DNA of 64,000 nucleotides from Nocardia brasiliensis NBRC 14402 (GTDB lineage Bacteria; Actinomycetota; Actinomycetes; Mycobacteriales; Mycobacteriaceae), in the NCBI RefSeq assembly GCF_000308475.2, contig NZ_BAFT02000103.1, forward strand, positions 42,004 to 106,003, written 5' to 3'. Shown here one piece after another: positions 1-9,500 of this stretch. The notes under the pieces are model-generated. The model did no database searches and was not told where the DNA came from. It saw only the letters and a list, made by a program, of their open reading frames with translations. A program made the position numbers and the translations under genes. Each line of letters begins with the position of its first letter. The stretch's first letter is position 1.

Positions 1-1
1 G

Positions 2-712
2 GGACGTTATGCGGCGGCGCGCGCGGAATTACGAATTATCGGCGGCGCGAGCACGGATCCGGTGTTGCTTTCGCTGGCCGCGAGCACCACGGGTTCGCTG
101 CTGCGCCAGCTCGGCTGGCACGCCCGCGCCGCCGCCTACGACGGTCGCGCGGCCGCGCTGGTCTCGGCGCGAGCGCTGGGAGACCGCGCGGACCCCGCCC
201 ACTATCGCTTCCCCGCCGCCGAAGCGATCTGCGACGCACTGACCGGTCTCGCCGCGGACGCGCTCGGCACCGGCCGCCTCGCGCTGTCCTGGCGGCTGCT
301 GCAACGGGTGGACGAACTGCTGCCCGGCGGAGAGCTCGGCTGGCGTCCCGCCCTGCGCAGGCACTGGGTCGGCGCCGAAACGGCGCTTGCCGCAGGCCTT
401 GTCGAGCCGGCGCGGCGCGACGCGGCCGCCGCGCTCGAACTCGCCGAGCACAGTCCCTCGGTGCGGCATCGGGTCAAGTCCCGCCTGCTGGTCGCCGCTG
501 CCGCGGCGGCGGCAAACGAACACGACCGGTCGCGAGAACTCGCCGAACAGGTCGGCGCGCAGTGCCGCGAACACGGCCTGCTGCCGCTGCGCTGGGCGAG
601 CGCGATGCTGCGCGCCGGCCTGTCCGTCCCGGGCGCCACCGCCGAGGCCGAGGACTGCGCGGCGACCATCGTCCGACGTGGCGGGCGGTTCCGTCCGATG
701 ACCGTGGGATGA
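2..712 (+). CDS. Conserved hypothetical protein, 5'-truncated by the window edge (Rv3415c-like)
   Basis: The reading frame is open from the first bases and ends in TGA at 710-712, so the true start lies outside. The visible 236 residues are almost all alpha-helical, rich in Ala, Leu and Arg, with repeated helix pairs that suggest a TPR-like solenoid, and no catalytic motif. It sits just upstream of sigD in the same direction, the place taken by Rv3415c in M. tuberculosis, and I infer orthology from that position. Function is unknown. A GTG at 62 could be called as a start, but the frame runs on upstream of it. Confidence 0.6.
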   Translation, partial: GRYAAARAELRIIGGASTDPVLLSLAASTTGSLLRQLGWHARAAAYDGRAAALVSARALGDRADPAHYRFPAAEAICDALTGLAADALGTGRLALSWRLLQRVDELLPGGELGWRPALRRHWVGAETALAAGLVEPARRDAAAALELAEHSPSVRHRVKSRLLVAAAAAAANEHDRSRELAEQVGAQCREHGLLPLRWASAMLRAGLSVPGATAEAEDCAATIVRRGGRFRPMTVG

Positions 713-880
713 GGTTCGCGCCGGGCGGCCGCGGGGCCGCGCGCAATTCGTGCGCGCATGCGCTCCCAGTTGCCTTGTTCCGCGCGCTGTATCGCTATTG
801 TTAGTTCCGTTCCGCCGCTTCGGTGGAAGCACCGGTCAACACCGACCGTGCCACTTGTAACGCCAGGAATCTCTCTGACG

Positions 881-1459
881 ATGACGAACACGGGCGAAGA
901 GTTGGACCTCGCCGTCGCTGCCGCTGCGCAGGGCGACAGATCCGCTTTAGCTCAGGTACTGGAGATGATCCGCCCGCTGGTGGTGCGCTACTGCCGCGCG
1001 CGGATCGGAGCCGCGGAGCGTGGGCAGCTCTCCGCGGACGACGTTGCGCAGGAGGTCTGTTTGGCCGTGATGACCGCCTTGCCCAGGTATCAAGACCAGG
1101 GCAGGCCCTTCATGGCCTTCGTTTACGGAATCGCTTCGCACAAGGTCGCCGACGCCCATCGCAACGCCGCCCGTAACAAGGCGGAGGCGATGGCCGAAGT
1201 ACCAGATGTCATATCCACCGACCATGGTCCGGAACAACGCGCTCTCGAATCGGAGACGAGCAGGCAGATGAACCGTCTGCTCGCGACACTCCCCGAGAAA
1301 CATCGAGAGATCTTGATCCTGCGATTGGTCATGGGTTTGTCAGCCGAAGAAACCGCAGTCGCCATGGGCAGTACGGCGGGCGCGATACGAGTGGCTCAGC
1401 ACAGGGCACTCGCGAAACTCAAGTCTCAAGTGGCGAGGGCAGGTGAAATGTATGGCTAG
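881..1459 (+). CDS. sigD: RNA polymerase ECF sigma factor SigD
   Basis: Alternative sigma factor that directs RNA polymerase core to a small regulon. Region 2 is seen around RPLVVRYCRARIG and ADDVAQEVCLAVM, and region 4 with its helix-turn-helix around LPEKHREILILRLVMGLSAEETA and GAIRVAQHRALAKL. At 192 residues from the ATG it is a little shorter than M. tuberculosis SigD (about 212). Similarity to that protein seems to continue upstream to a GTG at 848, so 848 is a real alternative start. The 3' end overlaps the anti-sigma gene rsdA by a few bases, as expected for a coupled sigma/anti-sigma pair. Confidence 0.92.
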   Translation: MTNTGEELDLAVAAAAQGDRSALAQVLEMIRPLVVRYCRARIGAAERGQLSADDVAQEVCLAVMTALPRYQDQGRPFMAFVYGIASHKVADAHRNAARNKAEAMAEVPDVISTDHGPEQRALESETSRQMNRLLATLPEKHREILILRLVMGLSAEETAVAMGSTAGAIRVAQHRALAKLKSQVARAGEMYG

Positions 1460-2513
1460 GGATGGCGGGCGCGGTCGGGGCGACTGGAAAGCGCGGCTTG
1501 GATCGCGAAACAGCGGTCCCTACGCCGACGCGTCAGGGGACACCGGCCCGGTCGACATCGCCGCGGTACGCCGCGACGATGTGCTGATCGATGCCATCGC
1601 AAGCGATGGCCAGGTGCGCACCGACAGCGCGGAGGAGTATCAGCTCGCGGCTTTGCTCGCGGACTGGCGCGCGGAGCTCATCGCTCCGCCGATGGCCGAC
1701 GCACCCGATCTGGATGCGATCGTGGCCGCGGTCAATCAGGAGATCGGTGCGCGTCAGGTACAGATAAGGGGCCAGGGCAGCAGCCGACTACGGCTGGTCC
1801 GCCCACTCCTCGGGGCCGCGGCGGCACTCGCCCTGGTCTTCGGCGGTATGACGGCGTTCTCCTACAACGCCGAGCCGGATGATCCGCTGTGGCGGCTCAA
1901 AGAGGTCGTGTTCAGTGAGCAGGCGCAGAGCACCGTGGTGCAGCGCACCGACAGCGATCTGAGCGAGGCAGGCAAGCTGGTCAAGCAGGATCCCGTTGCG
2001 GCCAAGCAGCGCTTGGCGGCGGCCAAGGAGAATGCCGGGCAGATCAGCGACCCCAAGAAGCACACCGAGGCGATGGAGGAGTGGAACCGGCTCGTCGCCG
2101 AGTTGGCCAAGGTGCGTCAGGACCTGGCCGACCAGCTGAACAACGGCACGTCGGATCCGGTCACGCCGTCGCCGAGTAGTGGGGTCAAGCCCACGAAGCC
2201 GGTGCCGCCGGTGCAGACCACGCCGGACCCCTCGATCCTGCAGACGAAGCCGGGCGATCCGTCGGACAAGCCGACCGAACCCACCGAGCCGACCGACGAC
2301 AAACCGACCACGCCGCCGGTGACCACGCCGCCGCCGACCGTCGAGCCGACCACCCAGCCTGCGACACCCACCACGGTGTCCGGGCCCACGGTGGTCGAGC
2401 CGACCGGCGATTCGAACGGTGCGCCGACCCAGCCGGTGACCAAGCCGCCGACGGGCAACTCGGGGCCGACGTTCGCCGTGCCGTCCGGGGCAGGTTTGCC
2501 CAGCACCAGCTGA
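1452..2513 (+). CDS. rsdA: Anti-sigma-D factor RsdA
   Basis: Membrane-bound anti-sigma factor that holds SigD inactive. The N-terminal cytoplasmic part contains DDVLIDAIASDG (about residues 42-53), the SigD-binding region of this family. One membrane segment lies at about 118-137. The outer part begins with a charged helical stretch and ends in about 120 residues rich in Pro and Thr, probably a cell-wall-spanning linker. The ATG at 1452 follows AGGTGA (1441-1446) at good spacing and overlaps the sigD stop; a GTG at 1443 is the alternative. A rho-independent terminator follows at 2545. Confidence 0.88.
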   Translation: MARDGGRGRGDWKARLGSRNSGPYADASGDTGPVDIAAVRRDDVLIDAIASDGQVRTDSAEEYQLAALLADWRAELIAPPMADAPDLDAIVAAVNQEIGARQVQIRGQGSSRLRLVRPLLGAAAALALVFGGMTAFSYNAEPDDPLWRLKEVVFSEQAQSTVVQRTDSDLSEAGKLVKQDPVAAKQRLAAAKENAGQISDPKKHTEAMEEWNRLVAELAKVRQDLADQLNNGTSDPVTPSPSSGVKPTKPVPPVQTTPDPSILQTKPGDPSDKPTEPTEPTDDKPTTPPVTTPPPTVEPTTQPATPTTVSGPTVVEPTGDSNGAPTQPVTKPPTGNSGPTFAVPSGAGLPSTS

Positions 2514-2544
2514 CTAGGTCGCAGCACAAACGAACAAGACATGA

Positions 2545-2580
2545 ACCGATTGCCGAACGGCGGTCGGTTTTCTGTCTTTT
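2545..2580 (+). terminator. Rho-independent terminator after sigD-rsdA
   Basis: A 10-bp stem (2545-2554 with 2559-2568, including two G-U pairs) closes a GAAC loop and is followed by a T-rich run, TTTTCTGTCTTTT. It lies 30 bases after the rsdA stop. Confidence 0.75.
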
Positions 2581-2720
2581 CGGGGCTGCCCGACCGGGTT
2601 GTCGCGGGGGCTGCGCGGCGAAGATCTATGCGGCGAAAATCACAGCGCCACTGGGCGCTGTAGCGCGGGTCCGAGCCCTCGGACGCGGCACGGGTGGGAC
2701 GAAGCGCGGTAGCGAAACGC

Positions 2721-3134
2721 TCAGCTGTCGAAACCGTCGAAGCCGTCGCCGTGGAACGCCTCGTTCATCGAGGCATCCGCGTAGCCCCGGCAGTAATCCC
2801 AGGTGACGTACGCTTCCGGCGTCGGGTCGTAGGCGGGCTCGTGCGGGCGCACCGTGCCGTCCACCAGTAGCTGAAGCAGGTTGGCGCGCAACATGTCCCA
2901 GTCGTGGTAGTGGTCCTGCCGACAGTCTTCGCAGCTGACCACGAGTCCGCGGATACCGCGGTGCGCTAGTAGTGCCTCGTAGACGGCGAGATCAGCGAGA
3001 TCCTCCTCGACCGCGAGGCGCTCGTGGGGATCCAGCGGCTCACCGGGCTCGATGGCATCGAGCGCGGCGGACGGGTCGGAGGGGTCTCCGGCGAAGGGAT
3101 CCGGCGGCAAGCCAGGTGGTAGATGGTCACGCAC
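2721..3134 (-). CDS. DUF5319 family protein (Rv3412-like)
   Basis: Small acidic cytoplasmic protein of 137 residues and unknown function, nearly collinear with Rv3412 of M. tuberculosis (RDHLPPGLPPDPFA at the N-terminus, QDHYHDWDMLRANLLQLL and YVTWDYCRGYADAS further on). A CxxC pair (CEDC) followed by histidines (QDHYHD) could bind a metal; that is inference. The GTG at 3134 gives the conserved N-terminus; the frame is open further upstream but that part does not match the family. It is divergent from guaB. Confidence 0.82.
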   Translation of the reverse strand: MRDHLPPGLPPDPFAGDPSDPSAALDAIEPGEPLDPHERLAVEEDLADLAVYEALLAHRGIRGLVVSCEDCRQDHYHDWDMLRANLLQLLVDGTVRPHEPAYDPTPEAYVTWDYCRGYADASMNEAFHGDGFDGFDS

Positions 3135-3410
3135 ATCCCCACGGTACGCAGAACAGGGTGGTCTGCGCCAGCGATGTGGGCCGCAAGTTTCGCCGGTACC
3201 CACCCGTCACCGGTCCGCGCCGTCGCCCCGTGCCCGGGCGTTTCGCGTCGGCCGCGCCGCCCGGTGGGCTCACTTGGTCGGTGGGTTTGCGGGACAGATA
3301 CCATGGTGTCAGGCTCCGGCGAGCACCCGACACGATATCCGGAGCCACCAGTCCATCCCATCAGCTGCGCACGACGCCGGTGACCCCGGCGCCGCTCGCT
3401 GTCGACGTCC

Positions 3411-3416
3411 AGGAGG
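3411..3416 (+). promoter_or_regulatory. Shine-Dalgarno of guaB
   Basis: A perfect AGGAGG lies 11 bases before the ATG at 3428. It decides this start over the long open frame upstream, which is only the shadow of the divergent gene. Confidence 0.7.
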
Positions 3417-3427
3417 GGTCGATCCGA

Positions 3428-4972
<1,545 letters not shown>

Positions 4973-5140
4973 CGGAGGTAGGAACCCGGCGGTGCGCTGC
5001 CGGGCGAACAGCGGGTGCGGTGGCGCGTCCGGACCCCGATGACGGGCCCGGCGGGCCGTGTCCGCGCGGCCGCTGACCTGGCTGCGACTAGCCTGGGGCC
5101 GCGACCTCCGGTCAGGACAAGGTCACCACAGCGCGAGTCT

Positions 5141-5215
5141 CACGAGCGCCGTTCGTGGCCCGTCTCGCGCGCGAGTCTCGACGGCTCGCGCGCAAGTCAC
5201 GAGGGGGCCACGAAC
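5141..5215 (+). promoter_or_regulatory. Nested inverted repeats between guaB and guaB3
   Basis: An outer 11-bp perfect inverted repeat (5151-5161 with 5205-5215) encloses an inner 9-bp perfect repeat (5167-5175 with 5185-5193). A competing small hairpin, CACGA/TCGTG (5141-5145 with 5153-5157), uses the left outer arm. The array ends 38 bases before the guaB3 start. There is no T-run, so it is not a standard terminator. It may be a structured leader or a transcription block. Confidence 0.5.
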
Positions 5216-5253
5216 ACGCCGCGCCCGCGCGGCCGATAGATAGGAGTACAAAC

Positions 5254-6408
5254 GTGCGCGACATGGTCGAGATCGGCATGGGCCGGACCGCCCGGCGTAC
5301 CTACGAGCTGGACGATATCGATATCGTCCCCTCGCGCCGGACCCGCTCGTCGAAGCAGGTGTCGCTGTCCTGGCAGCTCGACGCCTACCGTTTCGAGATC
5401 CCGTTCCTCGCGCACCCGACCGATGCGCTGGTGTCGCCGGAGTTCGCCATCGAACTCGGCCGCCTCGGCGGACTCGGTGTCATCAACGGCGAGGGCCTGT
5501 GGGCCAGGCACGCGGACGTCGCCGCGAAGATCGAGCAACTGCTCGAACTGGTCGGCAAGGGCGGCTACGAGCGGGCCGTCTCGCTGCTGCAGGAGCTGCA
5601 CGCCGCGCCGATGCAGCCGGAGCTGCTCGCGGCCGCGGTCGCACAGGTGCGGGCGGCGGGGGTGACCGTCGCGGTGCGGGTGAGCCCGCAGAACGCGCGC
5701 GCGTTGACGCCCGCCCTGGTGCAGGCCGGGGTCGACCTGCTGGTCGTGCACGGCACCATCATCTCCGCCGAACACGTCGGCGACGGTGAACCGTTGAACC
5801 TCAAGACCTTCATCGCCGAGCTGGACGTGCCCGTGGTGGCGGGCGGCGTGAGCGATCACCGGACCGCGCTGCACCTGATGCGCACCGGCGCGGCGGGCGT
5901 CATCGTCGGCTACGGCTCGTTCCCCGGCGCGACCACCACCCGCGAGGTGCTCGGTATCGGCGTGCCGATGGCCACTGCGATCGCCGACGCCGCGGCCGCG
6001 CGCCGCGACTATCTGGACGAGACCGGCGGCCGGTACGTGCACGTCATCGCCGACGGCGATATCGAGACCTCCGGTCAGCTGGCCAAGGCGATCGCCTGCG
6101 GCGCGGACGCCGCGATGCTCGGGGTGCCGCTCGCGGTGGCCGCCGAGGCGCCCGGCCGCGGCTGGTACTGGCCCTCGGCCGCCGCGCACCCCTCGGTGCC
6201 CCGTGGTTCGCTGCTCGGCGTCGAATGGGACCAGGAGGAGGGTTCCGGCGATGCGGTGCGCCCCAGCCTGGAGCAGGTGCTGTTCGGACCCTCCGACGAC
6301 CCGTTCGGCTCGCTGAATCTCGTTGGCGGCCTGCGCCGTTCGATGGCCAAGGCGGGCTATTCCGACCTCAAGGAGTTCCAGAAGGTCGGCCTCAGCGTCC
6401 GCGGCTGA
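5254..6408 (+). CDS. guaB3: GuaB3 family IMP dehydrogenase-related protein
   Basis: TIM-barrel protein of the actinobacterial GuaB3 family, 384 residues (375 in M. tuberculosis). It starts with the family signature VEIGMGRTARRTYELDDIDIVPSRRTRSSK and lacks the CBS insert found in true IMPDH. The biochemical role in actinobacteria is not settled; related proteins have been linked to purine metabolism. The GTG at 5254 has GGAG (5243-5246) at 7 bases; the ATG at 5263 is the alternative. It ends with LKEFQKVGLSVRG and converges on the hydrolase gene. Confidence 0.88.
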   Translation: MRDMVEIGMGRTARRTYELDDIDIVPSRRTRSSKQVSLSWQLDAYRFEIPFLAHPTDALVSPEFAIELGRLGGLGVINGEGLWARHADVAAKIEQLLELVGKGGYERAVSLLQELHAAPMQPELLAAAVAQVRAAGVTVAVRVSPQNARALTPALVQAGVDLLVVHGTIISAEHVGDGEPLNLKTFIAELDVPVVAGGVSDHRTALHLMRTGAAGVIVGYGSFPGATTTREVLGIGVPMATAIADAAAARRDYLDETGGRYVHVIADGDIETSGQLAKAIACGADAAMLGVPLAVAAEAPGRGWYWPSAAAHPSVPRGSLLGVEWDQEEGSGDAVRPSLEQVLFGPSDDPFGSLNLVGGLRRSMAKAGYSDLKEFQKVGLSVRG

Positions 6409-6469
6409 TTGCCCGGGCGTCCGCTGCTGAGCGCACGGCGTCGCGAAATCCGCGCTCGCCGCGACCGTT

Positions 6470-7270
6470 TCAGCGGGCGATGCTCGGGACGACGCGTTCG
6501 CGCAGGAAGCGGCGCATCGCGGTGTTCACTGGATCGGGATGGGTCATGGTGACCGCGAGCCGCGCGCCCGCGATCTCGACGTAGGTCGAGCCGGTGAGGC
6601 CGTGCGTCAGCTGCCTGGCCCGGTCGGGCGGGATGCCGCTGTCGGTGGCGTGGATCACCAAGGCGGGACAGGTGATTTCGGACAGCCGCTCCAGCACGGA
6701 GTCCCGGCTGAGCAGACAGCCCGCCGCCACCTCGATACCGCGGCAGTCGCGCAGCAGCCAGCGGGTGGTCCAGATGGTGCGGTACCAGTTGTCGTTGCCG
6801 ATCAGCCAGGACGCGAGCTGGTGCGCCGCCTGCTGGCGCGAGCCGTCGTCGTACCACTCCTCGAGGAACTTCTGGGTGGCGTCGGACTGTTCGGGGGTCG
6901 GGCCGTTCGCCTCGGTGCTGATCAGGATCAGCGCCGAGACCCGTTCCGGCGCGATGAGCGCGGTCCGCAGGGCGGTGAAGCCGCCCTGCGCGGTGCCGCC
7001 GACCACGGCCCGTTCGGCGCCGACGTGGTCGAGCACGGTGAGCGCGTCGCGGGCCGCGGTCCAGTAGGTGAACGGCAAGCCCTCGTCCCTGGTGCGGCCG
7101 TGGCCGCGGGCATCCCACGAGACGATCCGGAATTCCGGTGCCAGCGCGGCCATCTGAGCCGCGAACATGGTCCGGTCCATGAAGAATTCGTGTGCTAGCA
7201 GCACCACCGGGCCGCTCCCGCCGCTGTCCTCGTAGTGGATGTCGGCGTCGATCGCGCGGGCGAATGGCAC
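6470..7270 (-). CDS. Alpha/beta-hydrolase-fold protein lacking the nucleophile serine
   Basis: A 266-residue alpha/beta hydrolase (LLAHEFFMDRTMF oxyanion loop, SWDARGHGRT, HATDSGIPP acid region, THPDPVN near the C-terminus with a likely histidine). The nucleophile elbow reads GGTAQGG, so Ala94 stands where the family has Ser, Asp or Cys. This points to a non-hydrolytic or divergent member, perhaps a binding protein. Related folds with ordinary elbows occur elsewhere in this window. It lies between guaB3 (convergent) and guaA (divergent), where mycobacteria carry unrelated genes, so context does not assign a substrate. Confidence 0.75.
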   Translation of the reverse strand: MPFARAIDADIHYEDSGGSGPVVLLAHEFFMDRTMFAAQMAALAPEFRIVSWDARGHGRTRDEGLPFTYWTAARDALTVLDHVGAERAVVGGTAQGGFTALRTALIAPERVSALILISTEANGPTPEQSDATQKFLEEWYDDGSRQQAAHQLASWLIGNDNWYRTIWTTRWLLRDCRGIEVAAGCLLSRDSVLERLSEITCPALVIHATDSGIPPDRARQLTHGLTGSTYVEIAGARLAVTMTHPDPVNTAMRRFLRERVVPSIAR

Positions 7271-7642
7271 TGCACGAGGATAGCCAGCGGGGCACCGGCT
7301 CGCGGGCCGATTTGCTGGGTCGCCCGATTACTTGCTGGAGTTCGTGGGCGCGACGAGTTCCGAAATCGCCCGCGCCGACCGGTCCGTCAAGGCCGCGACC
7401 TCGATCGCTGGACTTCGTTGCGGGGCGGGCGGGTTCGGCGCCGCGGCGCTGGAGATCGGGCACCGCGGCCGCGTGTCGGCGGTGCCGACAGTTCGCTCGG
7501 CCGTGCCTTCGCTGCGTGGATGCTCGTCGTGCCGCCCGCGGCGGCTGCCGCCCGCGTACTACCGTGACGGCCTCGTCGGTGCTGGTAGCGGCACCGCGGT
7601 GCCGATGATTCGCTCGTTCGGCGCGCTCACTAAACTGTGCCG
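7271..7642. other. Intergenic region between the divergent hydrolase gene and guaA
   Basis: No gene is supported here. The only recognisable element is the likely guaA promoter at the right end. The remainder is GC-rich with short open frames that have no ribosome binding site and no conserved look. Confidence 0.5.
7609..7636 (+). promoter_or_regulatory. Probable guaA promoter, leaderless type
   Basis: TAAACT (7631-7636) fits the actinobacterial -10 pattern TANNNT, with a weak TTCGCT 16 bases upstream. It lies 6 bases before the GTG at 7643, the spacing expected when transcription begins at the start codon. There is no Shine-Dalgarno sequence. Confidence 0.5.
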
Positions 7643-9220
7643 GTGGCGCAAACACAGAGACCGGTCCTCGTCGTCGACTTCGGCGCGCAGTACGCACAGC
7701 TGATCGCTCGGCGGGTCCGCGAATCGAGTGTGTTCTCCGAGGTGATCCCGCACACCACCACGGTGGCGGAGATCGCCGAGCGCCAGCCCCTCGCGGTGAT
7801 CCTGTCCGGCGGTCCGGCCAGCGTGTATGCCGAGGGCGCACCGCAATTGGACGCGCGACTGTTCGATCTGGGCCTGCCGGTGTTCGGCATCTGCTACGGC
7901 TTCCAGGCGATGGCGCAGGCGCTCGGCGGCACGGTCGCGCACACCGGCACCCGCGAATACGGCCGCACCGAACTCAATATCGACGGCGGCGTGCTGCACG
8001 GCGGCCTGCCCACCATTCAGCCGGTGTGGATGAGCCACGGCGACGCGGTGACCGATGCCCCCGAGGGCTTCGAGGTCACCGGCACCACCGCGGGCGCGCC
8101 GGTCGCCGCGTTCGAGGATCGGGCCCGCCGCCTGGCCGGTGTGCAGTACCACCCCGAGGTGCTGCATTCGCCGCACGGCCAGCAGGTGCTCAGCCGCTTC
8201 CTGCACGAGATCGCGGGCATCCCGGGCACCTGGACGCCCGCCAATATCGCCGAATCGCTGGTCGCCGGGGTGCGGGAGCAGATCGGCACCGGGCACGCGA
8301 TCTGCGGTCTGTCCGGCGGTGTCGATTCCGCGGTTGCCGCCGCGCTGGTGCAGCGCGCCATCGGGGACCGGTTGACCTGTGTGTTCGTCGACCACGGCCT
8401 GTTGCGCGCGGGCGAGCGCGAGCAGGTGCAGCAGGATTTCGTCGCCGCCACCGGGGCCAAGTTGGTCACCGTCGACGCGGTCGACAAGTTCCTCGGCGAG
8501 TTGAAGGGCGTCACCGACCCCGAGGAGAAGCGCAAGATCATCGGACGCGAGTTCATCCGTTCGTTCGAGGACGCGGTGTCCGAGGTCGTGCTCGAGCAGG
8601 GCACGGACGCCGCGGACACCGGCTCGAAGGTCGAATTCCTCGTGCAGGGCACGCTGTACCCGGATGTGGTGGAGTCCGGCGGCGGCACCGGCACCGCGAA
8701 CATCAAGAGCCATCACAATGTCGGCGGCCTGCCCGACGACCTGGAATTCGAACTGGTCGAGCCGTTGCGCCTGCTGTTCAAGGACGAGGTGCGCGCGGTC
8801 GGTCGTGAGCTCGGCCTGCCGGAGGAGATCGTCGGCCGGCAGCCGTTCCCCGGCCCCGGCCTGGCCATCCGGATCGTCGGCGAGGTGACCCCCGATCGGC
8901 TGGCCACGCTGCGCCAGGCCGATGCCATCGCGCGGGAGGAACTCACCGCCGCCGGGCTCGACAAGCAGATCTGGCAGTGCCCGGTGGTGCTGCTCGCGGA
9001 TGTGCGCAGCGTCGGCGTGCAGGGCGACGGCCGCACCTACGGTCACCCGATCGTGCTGCGCCCGGTCTCCAGCGAGGACGCGATGACCGCCGACTGGACC
9101 CGGCTGCCCTACGAGGTGCTGGAGCGGATCTCCACCCGGATCACCAACGAGGTGCCGGAGGTCAACCGGGTCGTCCTCGATGTGACCAGCAAGCCGCCGG
9201 GCACCATCGAATGGGAGTGA
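7643..9220 (+). CDS. guaA: GMP synthase (glutamine-hydrolysing) GuaA
   Basis: Converts XMP to GMP with ATP and glutamine, completing the branch started by guaB. The N-terminal class I amidotransferase has FGICYGFQ (nucleophile Cys about 84) and GVQYHPEV. The ATP pyrophosphatase domain has the PP-loop GLSGGVDSAVAA. The C-terminal dimerisation domain ends in VVLDVTSKPPGTIEWE, the canonical GuaA end. About 525 residues, full length. The GTG at 7643 fits the leaderless promoter; a GTG two codons upstream (7637) is possible. A terminator follows at 9241. Confidence 0.97.
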   Translation: MAQTQRPVLVVDFGAQYAQLIARRVRESSVFSEVIPHTTTVAEIAERQPLAVILSGGPASVYAEGAPQLDARLFDLGLPVFGICYGFQAMAQALGGTVAHTGTREYGRTELNIDGGVLHGGLPTIQPVWMSHGDAVTDAPEGFEVTGTTAGAPVAAFEDRARRLAGVQYHPEVLHSPHGQQVLSRFLHEIAGIPGTWTPANIAESLVAGVREQIGTGHAICGLSGGVDSAVAAALVQRAIGDRLTCVFVDHGLLRAGEREQVQQDFVAATGAKLVTVDAVDKFLGELKGVTDPEEKRKIIGREFIRSFEDAVSEVVLEQGTDAADTGSKVEFLVQGTLYPDVVESGGGTGTANIKSHHNVGGLPDDLEFELVEPLRLLFKDEVRAVGRELGLPEEIVGRQPFPGPGLAIRIVGEVTPDRLATLRQADAIAREELTAAGLDKQIWQCPVVLLADVRSVGVQGDGRTYGHPIVLRPVSSEDAMTADWTRLPYEVLERISTRITNEVPEVNRVVLDVTSKPPGTIEWE

Positions 9221-9240
9221 TCCGGCACTGAGCCGACGGC

Positions 9241-9270
9241 AAAGGCCCCGTCCCTTCGGACGGGGCCTTT
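9241..9270. terminator. Strong rho-independent terminator after guaA
   Basis: A perfect 13-bp stem, AAAGGCCCCGTCC paired with GGACGGGGCCTTT, closes a 4-base CTTC loop. The terminal AAA/TTT lets it serve both strands, so it can also stop transcripts of the converging small membrane-protein gene. Confidence 0.92.
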
Positions 9271-9284
9271 CGTGTGTTGTGTGC

Positions 9285-9500
9285 TCAGCGTCGTTTGCGT
9301 GGGGAGACCACCAGCACCACGCCGACGACGATGGCGGCGAGCACCACGATCCAGCCCAGCGGCACCCCGCTGGTCTTCGACCACGACTCGGGGCCGATGA
9401 AGGCCCAGGCGCTCACCCCGAGGGCCAGCAGGCCGACGATGAGCAGCGAGGCGGACGGGCCGCGCTTGGTGTCGGTCTCGTTGTATGAATTGTCAGCCAC
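9285..9500 (-). CDS. Small two-helix membrane protein
   Basis: A 71-residue protein with two hydrophobic segments (about 18-36 and 46-64), a charged N-terminus and the C-terminal tail SPRKRR, which should lie in the cytoplasm. No family recognised. Its GTG start overlaps the stop of the upstream PspC-domain gene by 8 bases, so the two are translationally coupled and this protein probably works with the PspC/LiaF-like protein at the membrane. Confidence 0.72.
   Translation of the reverse strand: MADNSYNETDTKRGPSASLLIVGLLALGVSAWAFIGPESWSKTSGVPLGWIVVLAAIVVGVVLVVSPRKRR

Noticed and set aside
848..880. GTG at 848 as the definite sigD start
   Set aside because: Similarity to the M. tuberculosis N-terminus is suggestive, but there is no ribosome binding site and a promoter-like motif overlaps it, so it is kept only as an alternative.
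2117..2542. Val/Gly-rich minus-strand frame resembling a repetitive secreted protein
   Set aside because: Complement of the Pro/Thr-rich tail of RsdA; no start signal.
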